Below are positions 43,101 through 51,428 of a stretch of DNA of 62,368 bases, in pieces. This DNA comes from Candidatus Limivicinus sp. Lineage in GTDB: Bacteria; Bacillota; Clostridia; Oscillospirales; Oscillospiraceae. A model generated the notes under the pieces. That model was not told where the DNA came from and ran no database searches. It saw only the letters and a program-made list of their open reading frames with translations. Every line of letters starts with the position of its first letter. The stretch's first letter is position 1. The translations under genes were made by a program, and so were the position numbers. The stretch is from the NCBI GenBank assembly GCA_029264685.1, contig JARHZW010000100.1, positions 1-62,368 of the forward strand, written 5' to 3'.

Positions 43101-44116
43101 CTGCCGGAGAATATAACGGCACCGATTTCCGTCATACGGTCATTTTCAGCGTTAAGACCCGTAGTTTCAATATCAAATGCTACAAACTCCGTATCAAGGG
43201 GAAGCTTGCTCTTTCCGATGACGGCAGAGTTGCCGTCCATATCGTTTACGAAATAGCCTTCCATGCCGTAAATTATCTTTACGCCGTGTTTTTTCCCCGC
43301 CTTCCACATATCAGGGAAAGCCTGACACACGCCGTGGTCCGTAACCGCTATGGCAGGCATACCCCAGTATGCCGCACGCTTTACTATTGCCTCCGGATCG
43401 GTGAGGGCATCAAGAGCCGAAAAACGGGTGTGCATATGCAGTTCCACTCGTTTTTCAGGGGCATTGTCGGGACGAATGTACTTTTTACCCCGCATTATAT
43501 TTCTGGGTTCCAGTACCATATCGTCATCGTATTTTGAATAGATAACCTCTCCCTGAACTATCAGATGGTCTCCGGGAGAAATTTTATTTATAATTGCCTG
43601 ATCATCGTCAGAGCGGAGATACTTTGAAACCTTAATTGAGTTAGTCCTGTCGGTAATATCAAAGTTTAAAACCGCACCTCCACGCTTTGCCAGAGTTCGG
43701 CTTTGCTGAACCACCACGTCGCCCTCAACCGTCACCTTGCCTGATTCAAGGCTCAGTGTGCTCATGGGCACGGGTCTCTGCTTAATGCCTTTTCCGTAGA
43801 GCACATCTCCCTTGGGAGCGCCCTCGGGAGCTTTCTGGTTTGACCCGCTCATAGCTGAGGTTGAGGCATATTTGGGTCTGGGATAATCGGGCACAAGTCC
43901 TACACCTTTTAATGCGTAATCCTTTTTCAGTCTTTCGCTCAGGGTAGAAATTTCCACCGGTGAGGGCATGGATGCAAAGGAGGCGCAAACCGTCATGGTA
44001 AGCTCTCCCTCATCTATCTGCACGTCGGTTACAGTTGCTTTGCTGAGACCTCCTGCGAAATTCTCCAGATCCTCACAGCCGGGAAACATAGTGAGAAAGA
44101 GAGTATGTTCGCTCAT
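40106..44116 (-). CDS. polC: DNA polymerase III alpha subunit, Gram-positive PolC
   Basis: A 1336-residue replicative polymerase with built-in proofreading. In order: a short N-terminal region, an OB fold (FDITDRTNSIKVSKYL), the first PHP part ELHMHTRFSALDALTD, the exonuclease FVAFDIETTGLNAENDRMTEIGAV, the second PHP part, a zinc site (CPNCRYSDF and CPKCGTKMNRDG), the palm PDIDLNFSGEYQGKAHKY and the fingers and tail domains. The N-terminus is about 100 residues shorter than B. subtilis PolC (1437). It overlaps ispG by four bases, so a core replication gene is coupled to isoprenoid synthesis. Confidence 0.97.
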   Translation of the reverse strand: MSEHTLFLTMFPGCEDLENFAGGLSKATVTDVQIDEGELTMTVCASFASMPSPVEISTLSERLKKDYALKGVGLVPDYPRPKYASTSAMSGSNQKAPEGAPKGDVLYGKGIKQRPVPMSTLSLESGKVTVEGDVVVQQSRTLAKRGGAVLNFDITDRTNSIKVSKYLRSDDDQAIINKISPGDHLIVQGEVIYSKYDDDMVLEPRNIMRGKKYIRPDNAPEKRVELHMHTRFSALDALTDPEAIVKRAAYWGMPAIAVTDHGVCQAFPDMWKAGKKHGVKIIYGMEGYFVNDMDGNSAVIGKSKLPLDTEFVAFDIETTGLNAENDRMTEIGAVIFSGSEMKETFNTFVDPQRHIPADITELTGIKDSDVKGAPSEKEAMEMFMEFVGDRPIIAHNAHFDVGFMTAAAKRNGLRFLPIFLDTLALSQALCPDLKRFKLDTVSNHLKLPKFNHHRATDDAIVVARIMGKFLPMLQQQGARTIDDIETVYHSLRRTDVAKSYHMVFLVKNKVGLKNLYEMVSQSYLKYFHRSPTVPKSLLLQHREGILVGSACGMGELYGAVMKGASHEELKEIASFYDYLEIQPICNNGFLVDNGVVSDVSVLQEYNKTILNLGRELNKPVIAASDVHFLDAEDEQYRKILQAAKKFSDADRGCPIFFRNTEEMLAEFMYLGEDVAKEVVITNTRAIADQVEEIELLPKGLFPPKIENSARDLKDLVYSKMHRIYGENPPKIVQDRVDVELNTILDHNYDVIYMSAQKLVTNSLEHGYLVGSRGSVGSSMVAYMSDITEVNSLPPHYVCPNCRYSDFESGKDYGCGADMPEMNCPKCGTKMNRDGFDIPFETFLGFPGNEKTPDIDLNFSGEYQGKAHKYTEVLFGSDHVFRAGTIGTLAEKTAYGYVKKYLEERNISATKAEENRLAQGLVGIKRTTGQHPGGLVVIPQDMDVTDFCPVQHPADDPDSDIITTHFEYHCMESNLLKLDELGHDDPTMIRMMEDMTGVDAKQISLSDPDTMAMFTSPAILGLPEDDPIIGKTGTIGVPEFGTNFTRQMLVDTQPKAFDTLVRLSGFSHGTDVWAGNIHDLIVNGIATVKETVACRDDIMLYLISKGMQPSLAFKTMEAVRKGKVKKTGSFPDDAEEQMRSMGVPDWYIESCRKIAYLFPKAHAVAYVMMAFRIAWFKVHEPLAFYSAYFYRRSQKGGFDAEMMTGGADAVRRKINEMHRRHDLTANEEGLLTTMEAVYEFNMRGFEFAPIDLYESDSKKFLLTDDGRIRPPFVSIAGLGETAAEDLGRVKDMNKKFISIQELSRACPKVGQTHFEQLKKMGALGDMPDSSQISLFDM

Positions 44117-45177
44117 TTAATGTCGTCCTTTTCTATAAGTTCCACCAGCGCATCGCAGAGCTGATCGTATGGATATGTACCTATAACCTGTCCTTTTTTG
44201 AACAGCAGCCCCTTGTCTTTTCCTCCGGCAACGCCGTAATCGGCTTCTCTCGCCTCTCCGGGACCGTTGACAACGCAGCCCATTACAGCCACGCTTATGT
44301 CTCTGGGCATATCCTTCACTCTCTGCTCCACCTTATTGGCGAGACCTATAAGGTCAATTTCCGTTCTGCCGCAGGTAGGGCAGGAAACCAGCTTCACGCC
44401 TCCCTGTCTTACTCCGGCTGCCTTCAAAATGGCTATACCGGCACTGACTTCCTTAACAGGGTCAGCGGTCAGAGAAACTCTTATAGTGTTGCCTATACCC
44501 TCGCTTAAAAGAGTGCCTATGCCTACGGCAGACTGGATGGTTCCGTTCCATTCCGTTCCTGTTTCCGTAACTCCCAGATGCAGCGGATACGGGAACACCT
44601 CTGAGGCCAGACGGTAGGCCGCTATGGTGAGAGGCACGGAAGAGGATTTAAGGGAAAGGCAAATATCCTCAAATCCGAATTTTTCAAGCAGCGCCGCATG
44701 GTCCCGTGCGCTCTCAACAAGAGCCTCGGGGCATGGGTGTCCGTACTTTTCTATAAGTCTTTTTTCCAGACTGCCGCCGTTAACGCCTATGCGAATAGGT
44801 ATATGCCGCTTTTTGCACTCTTCGGCAACAGCCTTCACATTTTCCTCTCCGCCTATATTGCCAGGGTTTATCCTTATTTTGTCTATACCTCTTTGGGCAA
44901 CCTCTAAAGCCAGCCGGTAGTCAAAGTGAATATCCGCAACAAGCGGCATATCCACCCTCTCTTTTATTTCAGATATTGCACGGGCTGCTCTCATATCAGG
45001 TATTGCAAGACGAACGATTTCACAGCCTGCCGCTCTGAATTCCTTTATCTGGTTTACCGTTGCCTCCACGTCCCATGTCTTTGTATTGCACATGGACTGA
45101 ACGGTAACGGGAGAGCCGCCTCCGACGGCGACTCCTCCCACATTTATTTTTCTCGTATTGTCTCTTTTATTTGTCAT
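44113..45177 (-). CDS. ispG: 4-hydroxy-3-methylbut-2-enyl diphosphate synthase
   Basis: A 354-residue iron-sulfur enzyme of the MEP isoprenoid pathway (also GcpE). The TIM-barrel part contains GGVAVGGGSPVTVQSM and PLVADIHFDYRLAL; the cluster domain contains CPTCGRTEIDL and MGCVVNGPGEAREADYG with the conserved cysteines. It overlaps rseP and polC by four bases each (ATGA), so translation is coupled through the set. Confidence 0.97.
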   Translation of the reverse strand: MTNKRDNTRKINVGGVAVGGGSPVTVQSMCNTKTWDVEATVNQIKEFRAAGCEIVRLAIPDMRAARAISEIKERVDMPLVADIHFDYRLALEVAQRGIDKIRINPGNIGGEENVKAVAEECKKRHIPIRIGVNGGSLEKRLIEKYGHPCPEALVESARDHAALLEKFGFEDICLSLKSSSVPLTIAAYRLASEVFPYPLHLGVTETGTEWNGTIQSAVGIGTLLSEGIGNTIRVSLTADPVKEVSAGIAILKAAGVRQGGVKLVSCPTCGRTEIDLIGLANKVEQRVKDMPRDISVAVMGCVVNGPGEAREADYGVAGGKDKGLLFKKGQVIGTYPYDQLCDALVELIEKDDIK

Positions 45178-46232
45178 CTCATTACCAGCCTTACTATATC
45201 GTTAAACATAACAAATGCCATAAGCGCCAGAAGCAGTATCATTCCGGCCGTATGAATGTATCCCTCGTATTTGGGATCCAGCTTCCTGCCTGTAATTTTC
45301 TCTATTATTAGAGTTACCAGAAGCAGAAACACTCTGCCGCCGTCAAGCGCAGGGATAGGCAGCATATTCATCACTGCAAGGTTTACGGCAATAAATGCCC
45401 CGAAATAGAAAATGTTAAACAGCGCATCACCTACAGAAGCAGAGTGCTGACCCGTTTCGGCCATAAGATCAACTATACCTACAGGGCCTGCCATATCCTT
45501 TACGCTTACCTGCCCTTTAACCAGCTGCTCCAGCCCCATCCATACCATGCGCCCGAATTCCATGGTGGTATTCCATGTATGGCGGAGTTTATTTGCCAAT
45601 GTAGGCTCATCAATACCTAAGGTAAAGCCGTACATTTTTTTCTGCTGTCCCTCATACTGTATAGGCTTTAGTTCAAAGTCCTTTAATTGAACTTTTTTCC
45701 CGTCTCTTATGACCACAATGTCATAAGTTCCGTCACCCTGAGCGAGAAAATCGGAAATATCGTAAAACTGGTAAACTCTGTGACCGTCGATTTTATGGAT
45801 TCTATCCCCTGCCTGCAGGGCATTTTCTCCCTCATAAGGGCAGTTATCTATAAATCCCGCCAGAACCGGCGCTCTGAAGCCCTGTGCAGGGAAAAGCAGG
45901 ATAAAGACTATTACAAAGCCAAGCAGAAAGTTCATAAATGAGCCTGCAATCAGAATCAGGAATTTTTTCCATGGCGGCTGGTTTATAAAGGCTCTGGGGC
46001 TGTCAGACGCTTCATCCTCACCCTCCATGGCGCAATACCCGCCTATTGGAATGGCTCTGAGAGAATACTGGGTTTCCCCTTTCTGCTTTTTGAATATAGC
46101 ATGACCCATGCCGATAGAAAATTCCTCAACCTTGACTTTGCAGAGTTTAGCCACGGTAAAATGGCCCAGCTCATGGATAGCTATAAGTATGCCAAAGAAC
46201 AAAATTGCCAGTAATACATATAAAACGCTCAT
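45174..46232 (-). CDS. rseP: Site-2 intramembrane zinc protease RseP
   Basis: A 352-residue M50 protease that cuts membrane proteins such as anti-sigma factors and signal peptides. The zinc motif is HELGHFTVAKLCKV; the third ligand is in NMLPIPALDGGRVF. A PDZ domain lies between (GENALQAGDRIHKIDGHRVY). Four hydrophobic segments are visible. It is followed by ispG with a four-base overlap; 45 bases separate it from the upstream alkD-type gene, where cdsA and dxr would be expected. Confidence 0.95.
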   Translation of the reverse strand: MSVLYVLLAILFFGILIAIHELGHFTVAKLCKVKVEEFSIGMGHAIFKKQKGETQYSLRAIPIGGYCAMEGEDEASDSPRAFINQPPWKKFLILIAGSFMNFLLGFVIVFILLFPAQGFRAPVLAGFIDNCPYEGENALQAGDRIHKIDGHRVYQFYDISDFLAQGDGTYDIVVIRDGKKVQLKDFELKPIQYEGQQKKMYGFTLGIDEPTLANKLRHTWNTTMEFGRMVWMGLEQLVKGQVSVKDMAGPVGIVDLMAETGQHSASVGDALFNIFYFGAFIAVNLAVMNMLPIPALDGGRVFLLLVTLIIEKITGRKLDPKYEGYIHTAGMILLLALMAFVMFNDIVRLVMR

Positions 46233-46277
46233 AAATTAAATCTCCATTGGGATAAAAAGTGCTTGATTTTCCTTTTC

Positions 46278-46955
46278 TCAGTACTTCAGGGTTCTGAGAA
46301 ATGCCTTTCTTTCATCGCTCACACGCCGGCTTTCCACAGCCTTTTGAATGGCCTTGTTGTGGACAAAGGGTGTAAGTTTTCTCTCTGTAAGGTATGGCAA
46401 AACACTGTCATACTGCTTTGCAAGAGCCGTTGCAAAATACCATGCAAGCATCATATTCACATAGTATTCCTCAGATTGAATTTTACCTGCAAGTTCAAGA
46501 TATTCAGGCGAAAAATCCTCATCCAGAAAATGAACCATAAGCATACCTACGGCAAAGCGCACAGTATATACTTCTTCGGAAGACAGCCACTGCCTTATTT
46601 TCTCCATAAGCTCCGGACGGTGCTTTTTAAACACAGGCGGTCTTAACTGGTCGCAGCTTGACCAGTTGTCAATATATGGCAGATATTTTTCCGTCTCCGC
46701 TATGCAAAGCTCAAAATCCTTCATGCGCTCTATCATGAAGCCGTGGACATTGTTTTCCTCGTAGTATTCATGGGGCAGAGAATTCAAAAATTCTCCCGCC
46801 TCCGAACTCTGATAAAACTCCTTTGCAAGGCTTTTAAGCTGAGGCGTTTTTACGCCTATTATTCGTCTCTTATCTATATTAGGCACAAGAGCGCTGAAAA
46901 ATTCCTTATATTTTTCATCTCTCATATAAAAGAGCTTTTCCTGTAGCTCTGTCAT
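46278..46955 (-). CDS. AlkD-type DNA alkylation repair protein
   Basis: A 225-residue all-helical HEAT-like protein, matching the DNA alkylation repair family that excises alkylated purines. Seen are IIGVKTPQLKSLAKEF, the WSSCDQLRPPVF segment (Asp is the catalytic-site residue in AlkD), RFAVGMLMVHFLDEDF and MMLAWYFATALAKQYD. It starts inside the uppS stop (ATGA), so it belongs to the operon. In this place most clostridia carry cdsA and dxr. Confidence 0.85.
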   Translation of the reverse strand: MTELQEKLFYMRDEKYKEFFSALVPNIDKRRIIGVKTPQLKSLAKEFYQSSEAGEFLNSLPHEYYEENNVHGFMIERMKDFELCIAETEKYLPYIDNWSSCDQLRPPVFKKHRPELMEKIRQWLSSEEVYTVRFAVGMLMVHFLDEDFSPEYLELAGKIQSEEYYVNMMLAWYFATALAKQYDSVLPYLTERKLTPFVHNKAIQKAVESRRVSDERKAFLRTLKY

Positions 46956-47698
46956 GGGTTTTTAACTCCGCCGAAGCGTCTGTCACGGCTTCTGTATGCC
47001 TCTATAGCCCTGTCAAGATCCTCCGGCTTAAAGTCCGGCCACAGGGTGTCGGTATAATAAAACTCGGAATAGGCGCACTGCCAGAGCAGGAAATTTGAAA
47101 TTCGCTGCTCTCCGCCGGGTCTTATGAGAAGGTCAGGATCGGGAATTCCGGCAGAATAGAGGTAGGAAGAAAAGATTTCCTCCGTCAGCTCTCCGCTTAC
47201 CTTTCCCTCTGCCGCATCCTGTGCCCAACGGCGGGCGGCTCTTATAATTTCGTCTCTGCCGCCGTAGTTCAGGCAGATGTTGGCCTGAAAGCCGTCGTAG
47301 CCCTTGGAAATTTCCTCTGTCTTATCTACAAGACTTCTGAGTTCGGGGCTGAGAGCGGACACATCTCCCAGAATTTTCATCTTTATATGGTCTTTGGCCA
47401 TGCTGTCTACAGCCTCATGGAGATATTTTCCCAGAAGCTTCATAATTGCGCCCACTTCTTCAGGCGGACGCTTCCAGTTTTCGGTTGAAAAGGCATACAC
47501 CGTCAGATACTCAACGCCTATATTTTTGCAATATGTAGCTATGCGTCTGAAGTTTTCGGAGCCTTCCACATGCCCTGCCGTTCTCGGCAGTCCCCGCCTT
47601 TTTGCCCAGCGGCCGTTGCCATCTAAAATAATGGCAATATGGCGGGGGACGCCGGTAGGCTCCCCCGCCGCATTCTTTTTAGAAAAAATAGCTGCCAT
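46952..47698 (-). CDS. uppS: Isoprenyl transferase (undecaprenyl diphosphate synthase)
   Basis: A 248-residue cis-prenyltransferase that makes the C55 carrier lipid for wall synthesis. The active-site region is HIAIILDGNGRWAKRRGLPRTAGHVEG, with YAFSTENWKRP and the C-terminal RPGGEQRISNFLLWQCAYSEFYYTDTLWPDF. It starts within the frr stop (TAATG). Confidence 0.97.
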   Translation of the reverse strand: MAAIFSKKNAAGEPTGVPRHIAIILDGNGRWAKRRGLPRTAGHVEGSENFRRIATYCKNIGVEYLTVYAFSTENWKRPPEEVGAIMKLLGKYLHEAVDSMAKDHIKMKILGDVSALSPELRSLVDKTEEISKGYDGFQANICLNYGGRDEIIRAARRWAQDAAEGKVSGELTEEIFSSYLYSAGIPDPDLLIRPGGEQRISNFLLWQCAYSEFYYTDTLWPDFKPEDLDRAIEAYRSRDRRFGGVKNP

Positions 47699-48249
47699 TA
47701 TATCTCAGTAAGCTCTTTTTCTTTGGCGTCGGTGATTTTATCAATGGACTTAATATAATCATCGGTTATCTTCTGTATTTCTTTTTCAATATCCTTGTAG
47801 TCATCCTCTGTTATCTCAGAGTTTTTCTGCTGCTTCTTGAATTTATCAATAGCGTCTCTGCGGATATTGCGGATAGTTACCTTGCACTCCTCGCCGTACT
47901 TTTTGGTCTGCTTTACCAGCTCCTTACGGCGCTCTTCAGTGAGAGGAGGGAAAATAAGGCGGATGGATCTGCCGTCGTTCTGGGGATTGATTCCCAGATC
48001 GGACGCAATGATTGCCTTTTCAATCCCCTTTAAAACAGAGTTGTCCCAGGGCTGAATGAGCAGGGAGCGAGGGTCGGGTGAAGAAACGGTTGCCAGCTGC
48101 TGGATAGGGGTAGGGGCGCCGTAGTAATCCACTCTCAGCTGTTCAAGGACAGAGGGGTTTGCCCGTCCTGCCCGAATGGTTGAAAGGTGTTCCTCAAGGG
48201 CATCGCTGCTTTTCTTCATTCTGTTTTCAAATTCTTTGTAATCAGACAT
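47698..48249 (-). CDS. frr: Ribosome recycling factor
   Basis: A 183-residue protein that splits the post-termination ribosome together with EF-G. Typical stretches are LSTIRAGRANPSVLEQLRVDYYG, GAPTPIQQLATVSSPDPRSLLIQPWD and EERRKELVKQTKKYGEE. It is 35 bases after pyrH and overlaps uppS by one base. Confidence 0.98.
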   Translation of the reverse strand: MSDYKEFENRMKKSSDALEEHLSTIRAGRANPSVLEQLRVDYYGAPTPIQQLATVSSPDPRSLLIQPWDNSVLKGIEKAIIASDLGINPQNDGRSIRLIFPPLTEERRKELVKQTKKYGEECKVTIRNIRRDAIDKFKKQQKNSEITEDDYKDIEKEIQKITDDYIKSIDKITDAKEKELTEI

Positions 48250-48284
48250 GGTAAATACCTCCGTTAAATATAATTATGTTCCGG

Positions 48285-48995
48285 TTAAATTACGGTTGTA
48301 CCCAGCTTTTCTCCGCCGAGAACCCTTTTAATATTCTCAGGGTCAGCCAGAGCAAAAACAATTACGGGAATATGGTTATCCATTGCAAGGCTTGTTGCAG
48401 TGGTGTCCATAACGGCAAGGTGTCTTGAAAGCACCTCATCGTAGCTTATGCTGTCAAATTTTTCGGCTTCAGGATTGACCCTGGGGTCATCGCTGTATAC
48501 TCCGTCAATATTTTTTGCAAGCAGTATGGCATCTGCGTGGATTTCAGCCGCTCTCAGCACTGCTGCGGTATCGGTGGAAAAGAAGGGAGCACCGGTGCCG
48601 CAGGCAAAGAGAACCACGCTTCCCTTTTCCATATATTCTATGCTTTTTCTGGTATCATAACGCTCGCCCACGCCCTGAATATCCACGGCAGTCATAACTC
48701 TTGCGTCAACACCCTGCTGCTTGAGCACATCGGCTACGGCAAGGCAGTTCATAGCGGTAGCCAGCATACCCATACGGTCTGCGCTGACACGCTCCACCTT
48801 ACCCGCTCCGTCCTTAACGCCGCGCCAGAAGTTACCGCCGCCTATGACGATACCCACCTGAGCGCCCATATTAACACAGTCTCTCACCTTTTCGCAGACA
48901 CTGGAGACAAAATCGAAATCAAAGCCTGTTTTCTTTTCGGCGGCAAGAGCTTCGCCGCTTATTTTTATAAGAACACGCTTATATACGCTTTCCAT
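48285..48995 (-). CDS. pyrH: UMP kinase
   Basis: A 236-residue amino-acid-kinase-fold enzyme that phosphorylates UMP to UDP. Visible are RVLIKISGEALA, VIGGGNFWRGV, DRMGMLATAMNCLA and FACGTGAPFFSTDTAAVLRAAE. First gene of the operon that continues to polC; GGAGAG lies upstream of the ATG. Confidence 0.98.
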   Translation of the reverse strand: MESVYKRVLIKISGEALAAEKKTGFDFDFVSSVCEKVRDCVNMGAQVGIVIGGGNFWRGVKDGAGKVERVSADRMGMLATAMNCLAVADVLKQQGVDARVMTAVDIQGVGERYDTRKSIEYMEKGSVVLFACGTGAPFFSTDTAAVLRAAEIHADAILLAKNIDGVYSDDPRVNPEAEKFDSISYDEVLSRHLAVMDTTATSLAMDNHIPVIVFALADPENIKRVLGGEKLGTTVI

Positions 48996-49037
48996 CTTAA
49001 CTCTCTCCTTATATATGCTTAATTATTGTTTCAGATA

Positions 49038-49066
49038 ATTTTACCACAGCCGTGGCTGTTTGACAA
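49038..49066 (-). promoter_or_regulatory. Promoter of the pyrH-polC operon
   Basis: On the minus strand TTGTCA, 17 bp, TAAAAT. The -35 box overlaps a plus-strand TTGACA upstream of spoIIGA. Confidence 0.7.
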
Positions 49067-49112
49067 TTCCTAAATGACAAATTGTGCATTCGCAAAGCGT
49101 TACAATAGTCCC

Positions 49113-49928
49113 ATGGAAATTATCTACATAGACTCATTGTTTTTTATTAACCTGATTACCGATTATCTGCTGTGCCTGTGTGCAGGCAGGATCTGCGGTC
49201 TGAGGCTTAAACGGCTCCGATATTTATGCGCTGCCCTGCTTGGGGCCGTGTATTCCGTGGCTGTATTCATGCCAAGGCTTAGCTTTCTGTCCTCTCCGCT
49301 GATGAAGCTTGCCGCCGGACTGTCAATGGCCTTAATAGCCTTTGCCGGCGAAAAGAACCCTTTCCGCTGTGCATTTGTTTTTCTGGCTGTATCCGCCGCA
49401 TTCGGCGGTGCCCTATGGGCGCTGGGTCTTTCCGACAGCGTAATCGGCGGGTATAAGCGCATATCAACAAAGCTTCTGTTAAGCGCCTTTACCATCTGCT
49501 ACAGCCTTGGAATTTTAATATTCCGGTGCAGAGCAAAAAATGCAGACAGACGCCGAGTGGAGGTAAAACTTAGATTTCTCGGCAGAGAGGCGCAGTTCAT
49601 GGCTCTTTTGGACACCGGCAACTCCCTTTCGGACCCGCTCACCGGCGCATCTGTAATGGTAGTCTCGCCTCACGCACTGAAAAGTATTCTTGGGGAAAAC
49701 ACAGGCTGCTTTGAGGAGCTTAGTCCTGTGGAGCTTATAGAGTTTTCACAGAATGTGCCGGAGCTGAAGGGCAAGCTGCGCCTTATTCCCTATTCTGCGC
49801 TGGGCGTTACAGGCACACTTCCAGTGTTCCGTCCCGAGCTTCTCATCATCGACGGCAAAGAGGATAAAGAGCTTTTGGCAGCAGTTTCTAAAAGTGCATC
49901 CGGAGACGGCTTTGAAGCACTGATTTAA
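49113..49928 (+). CDS. spoIIGA: Sigma-E processing peptidase SpoIIGA
   Basis: A 271-residue membrane-bound aspartic protease that cleaves pro-sigma-E in the mother cell during sporulation. The N-terminal half has about five hydrophobic segments ([22 protein letters not shown] at the start); the catalytic motif is [15 protein letters not shown]. The track ORF starts 13 codons upstream; the ATG at 49113 gives the usual family start. No Shine-Dalgarno is seen before either codon, and a TACAAT lies only seven bases before 49113, which allows a leaderless transcript. It is directly followed by sigE. Confidence 0.92.
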   Translation: MEIIYIDSLFFINLITDYLLCLCAGRICGLRLKRLRYLCAALLGAVYSVAVFMPRLSFLSSPLMKLAAGLSMALIAFAGEKNPFRCAFVFLAVSAAFGGALWALGLSDSVIGGYKRISTKLLLSAFTICYSLGILIFRCRAKNADRRRVEVKLRFLGREAQFMALLDTGNSLSDPLTGASVMVVSPHALKSILGENTGCFEELSPVELIEFSQNVPELKGKLRLIPYSALGVTGTLPVFRPELLIIDGKEDKELLAAVSKSASGDGFEALI

Positions 49929-49959
49929 TTTATTATCATTTAAGGGGGCTTACACCGCA

Positions 49960-50682
49960 ATGCTTTGCAAACCGCAAATAATGTTTTTGAAGGAACAGAT
50001 AATGGAAATTTTAGGGCTGAATCCTCCCTCGGTTTTTTACATAGGGGGCAGCGACAGTCTGCCCCCGCCTCTGAAAAGAGAGGAGGAAGAGCAGGCTCTC
50101 AACGCTCTGGCAAAGGGAGACGATGACGCACGGCAGCTTCTGATAGAGCATAATTTAAGGCTTGTGGTGTACATATCCAAACGTTTTGAAAACACGGGAG
50201 TAAATATTGAAGATCTGATCTCCATAGGCACCATAGGTTTGATTAAAGCCGTAAATACCTTTAAGCCGGGCAGAAAAATAAAGCTTGCCACTTACGCCTC
50301 CCGCTGCATAGAAAACGAAATCCTTATGTATCTGAGAAAAATCTCCTCACAGAGAAGCGAGGTAAGCTTTGACGAGCCCTTAAACACCGACTGGGACGGA
50401 AACGAGCTGCTGCTGTCGGATATTCTCGGTACTGATGAGGATGAAGTTTCCCGTCCTCTGGAGGACGACGCAGAAAAAAGAATGCTTATGGAAGCCATCG
50501 ATACTTTAAGCCGCAGAGAAAAGGAGATCATTCTCATGCGTTTCGGTCTGCCCTGCGGGCGGGAATACACTCAGAAAGAGGTGGCAGATATAATGGGCAT
50601 ATCTCAGAGCTACATAAGCAGACTGGAAAAGCGGATAATAGGCAGGCTGAAAAAAGAAATGCTAAAGAGAATGCAGGTATAG
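49960..50682 (+). CDS. sigE: Sporulation sigma factor sigma-E
   Basis: The 240-residue mother-cell sigma factor. An N-terminal pro-sequence of about 26 residues precedes [13 protein letters not shown], the mature start seen in other SigE proteins. Region 2 is [36 protein letters not shown] with [14 protein letters not shown]; region 4 ends with [25 protein letters not shown]. It follows spoIIGA by 31 bases, the standard pair. The third usual member, sigG, is not here; the next genes encode serine dehydratase. Confidence 0.96.
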   Translation: MLCKPQIMFLKEQIMEILGLNPPSVFYIGGSDSLPPPLKREEEEQALNALAKGDDDARQLLIEHNLRLVVYISKRFENTGVNIEDLISIGTIGLIKAVNTFKPGRKIKLATYASRCIENEILMYLRKISSQRSEVSFDEPLNTDWDGNELLLSDILGTDEDEVSRPLEDDAEKRMLMEAIDTLSRREKEIILMRFGLPCGREYTQKEVADIMGISQSYISRLEKRIIGRLKKEMLKRMQV

Positions 50683-50690
50683 AATAATTC

Positions 50691-50719
50691 TTGTCAAAAT
50701 ATCCGCTTTCATTTATAAT
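50691..50719 (+). promoter_or_regulatory. Promoter of the L-serine dehydratase genes
   Basis: TTGTCA, 17 bp, TATAAT, only nine bases after the sigE stop. It separates the metabolic genes from the sporulation pair. Confidence 0.75.
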
Positions 50720-50753
50720 AAATCTGCTATACAAAGATTTAGGGGTTGACATT

Positions 50754-51428
50754 ATGGATATTTTTGACCTGATAGGGCCTATAATGGTTGGGCCTTCCAG
50801 TTCCCACACAGCAGGCGCTGTCCGTATCGGTCATGCTGCCAGAAAGCTTTTGGGAGAAGCTCCCGCAGAAGCTAAAATTTATCTCCACGGTTCCTTTGCC
50901 GCCACAGGCAGAGGCCACGGAACCGACAGGGCAATTATTGCCGGTCTTTTAGGCATGGCGCCTAATGACCAGCGGATTCCGGACAGCTTTGATATTGCAG
51001 CCGAGCAGGGGCTTAAATTCAGCTTCGGAGAAAAAAATCTTCGCAATGCCCATCCTAATTCCGCTCTTATTGAGCTTAAAGCCAAAAGCGGAAATAAAAT
51101 CTCCATGATTGCCGCTTCCATCGGCGGAGGCAGAATTCAGGTCCGCAATCTTAACGGTATGGCTCTCTGCTTTTCTGCCGAACAGCCTACCCTGATTGTA
51201 AAAAATGCAGACCGGCCGGGAAGTGTTGCCGATGTTTCAAGAACTCTTGCGGAGCTTGGCATAAATATCGCCACCTTTCAGGTGAGCCGTGATTCCAGAG
51301 GCGGAGAGGCTATAATGGTCATTGAGTGTGACGACACGGTTAAGCCTGAGACCATAGAAAAAATTCGCCGCACACCTGGAATTCTGAGCGCCGCTTTTAT
51401 TGACTCTAATCGTGAGGTGGAAAACTAA
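50754..51428 (+). CDS. sdaAB: L-serine dehydratase, beta subunit
   Basis: A 224-residue subunit of the iron-sulfur L-serine deaminase that turns serine into pyruvate and ammonia. MDIFDLIGPIMVGPSSSHTAGAVRIG is the family start; GSFAATGRGHGTDRAI follows, and an ACT domain ends the protein (LIVKNADRPGSVADVSRTLAELGINIATFQ). The track ORF begins 21 codons upstream inside the promoter; the ATG at 50754 has AGGGG eight bases upstream. It overlaps the alpha gene by one base. Confidence 0.96.
   Translation: MDIFDLIGPIMVGPSSSHTAGAVRIGHAARKLLGEAPAEAKIYLHGSFAATGRGHGTDRAIIAGLLGMAPNDQRIPDSFDIAAEQGLKFSFGEKNLRNAHPNSALIELKAKSGNKISMIAASIGGGRIQVRNLNGMALCFSAEQPTLIVKNADRPGSVADVSRTLAELGINIATFQVSRDSRGGEAIMVIECDDTVKPETIEKIRRTPGILSAAFIDSNREVEN

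Noticed and set aside
49060-49088. TTGACA considered as a complete spoIIGA sigma-A promoter
   Set aside because: The hexamer 17 bp downstream is TGTGCA, not a usable -10. The TACAAT nearer the gene is 35 bp away.
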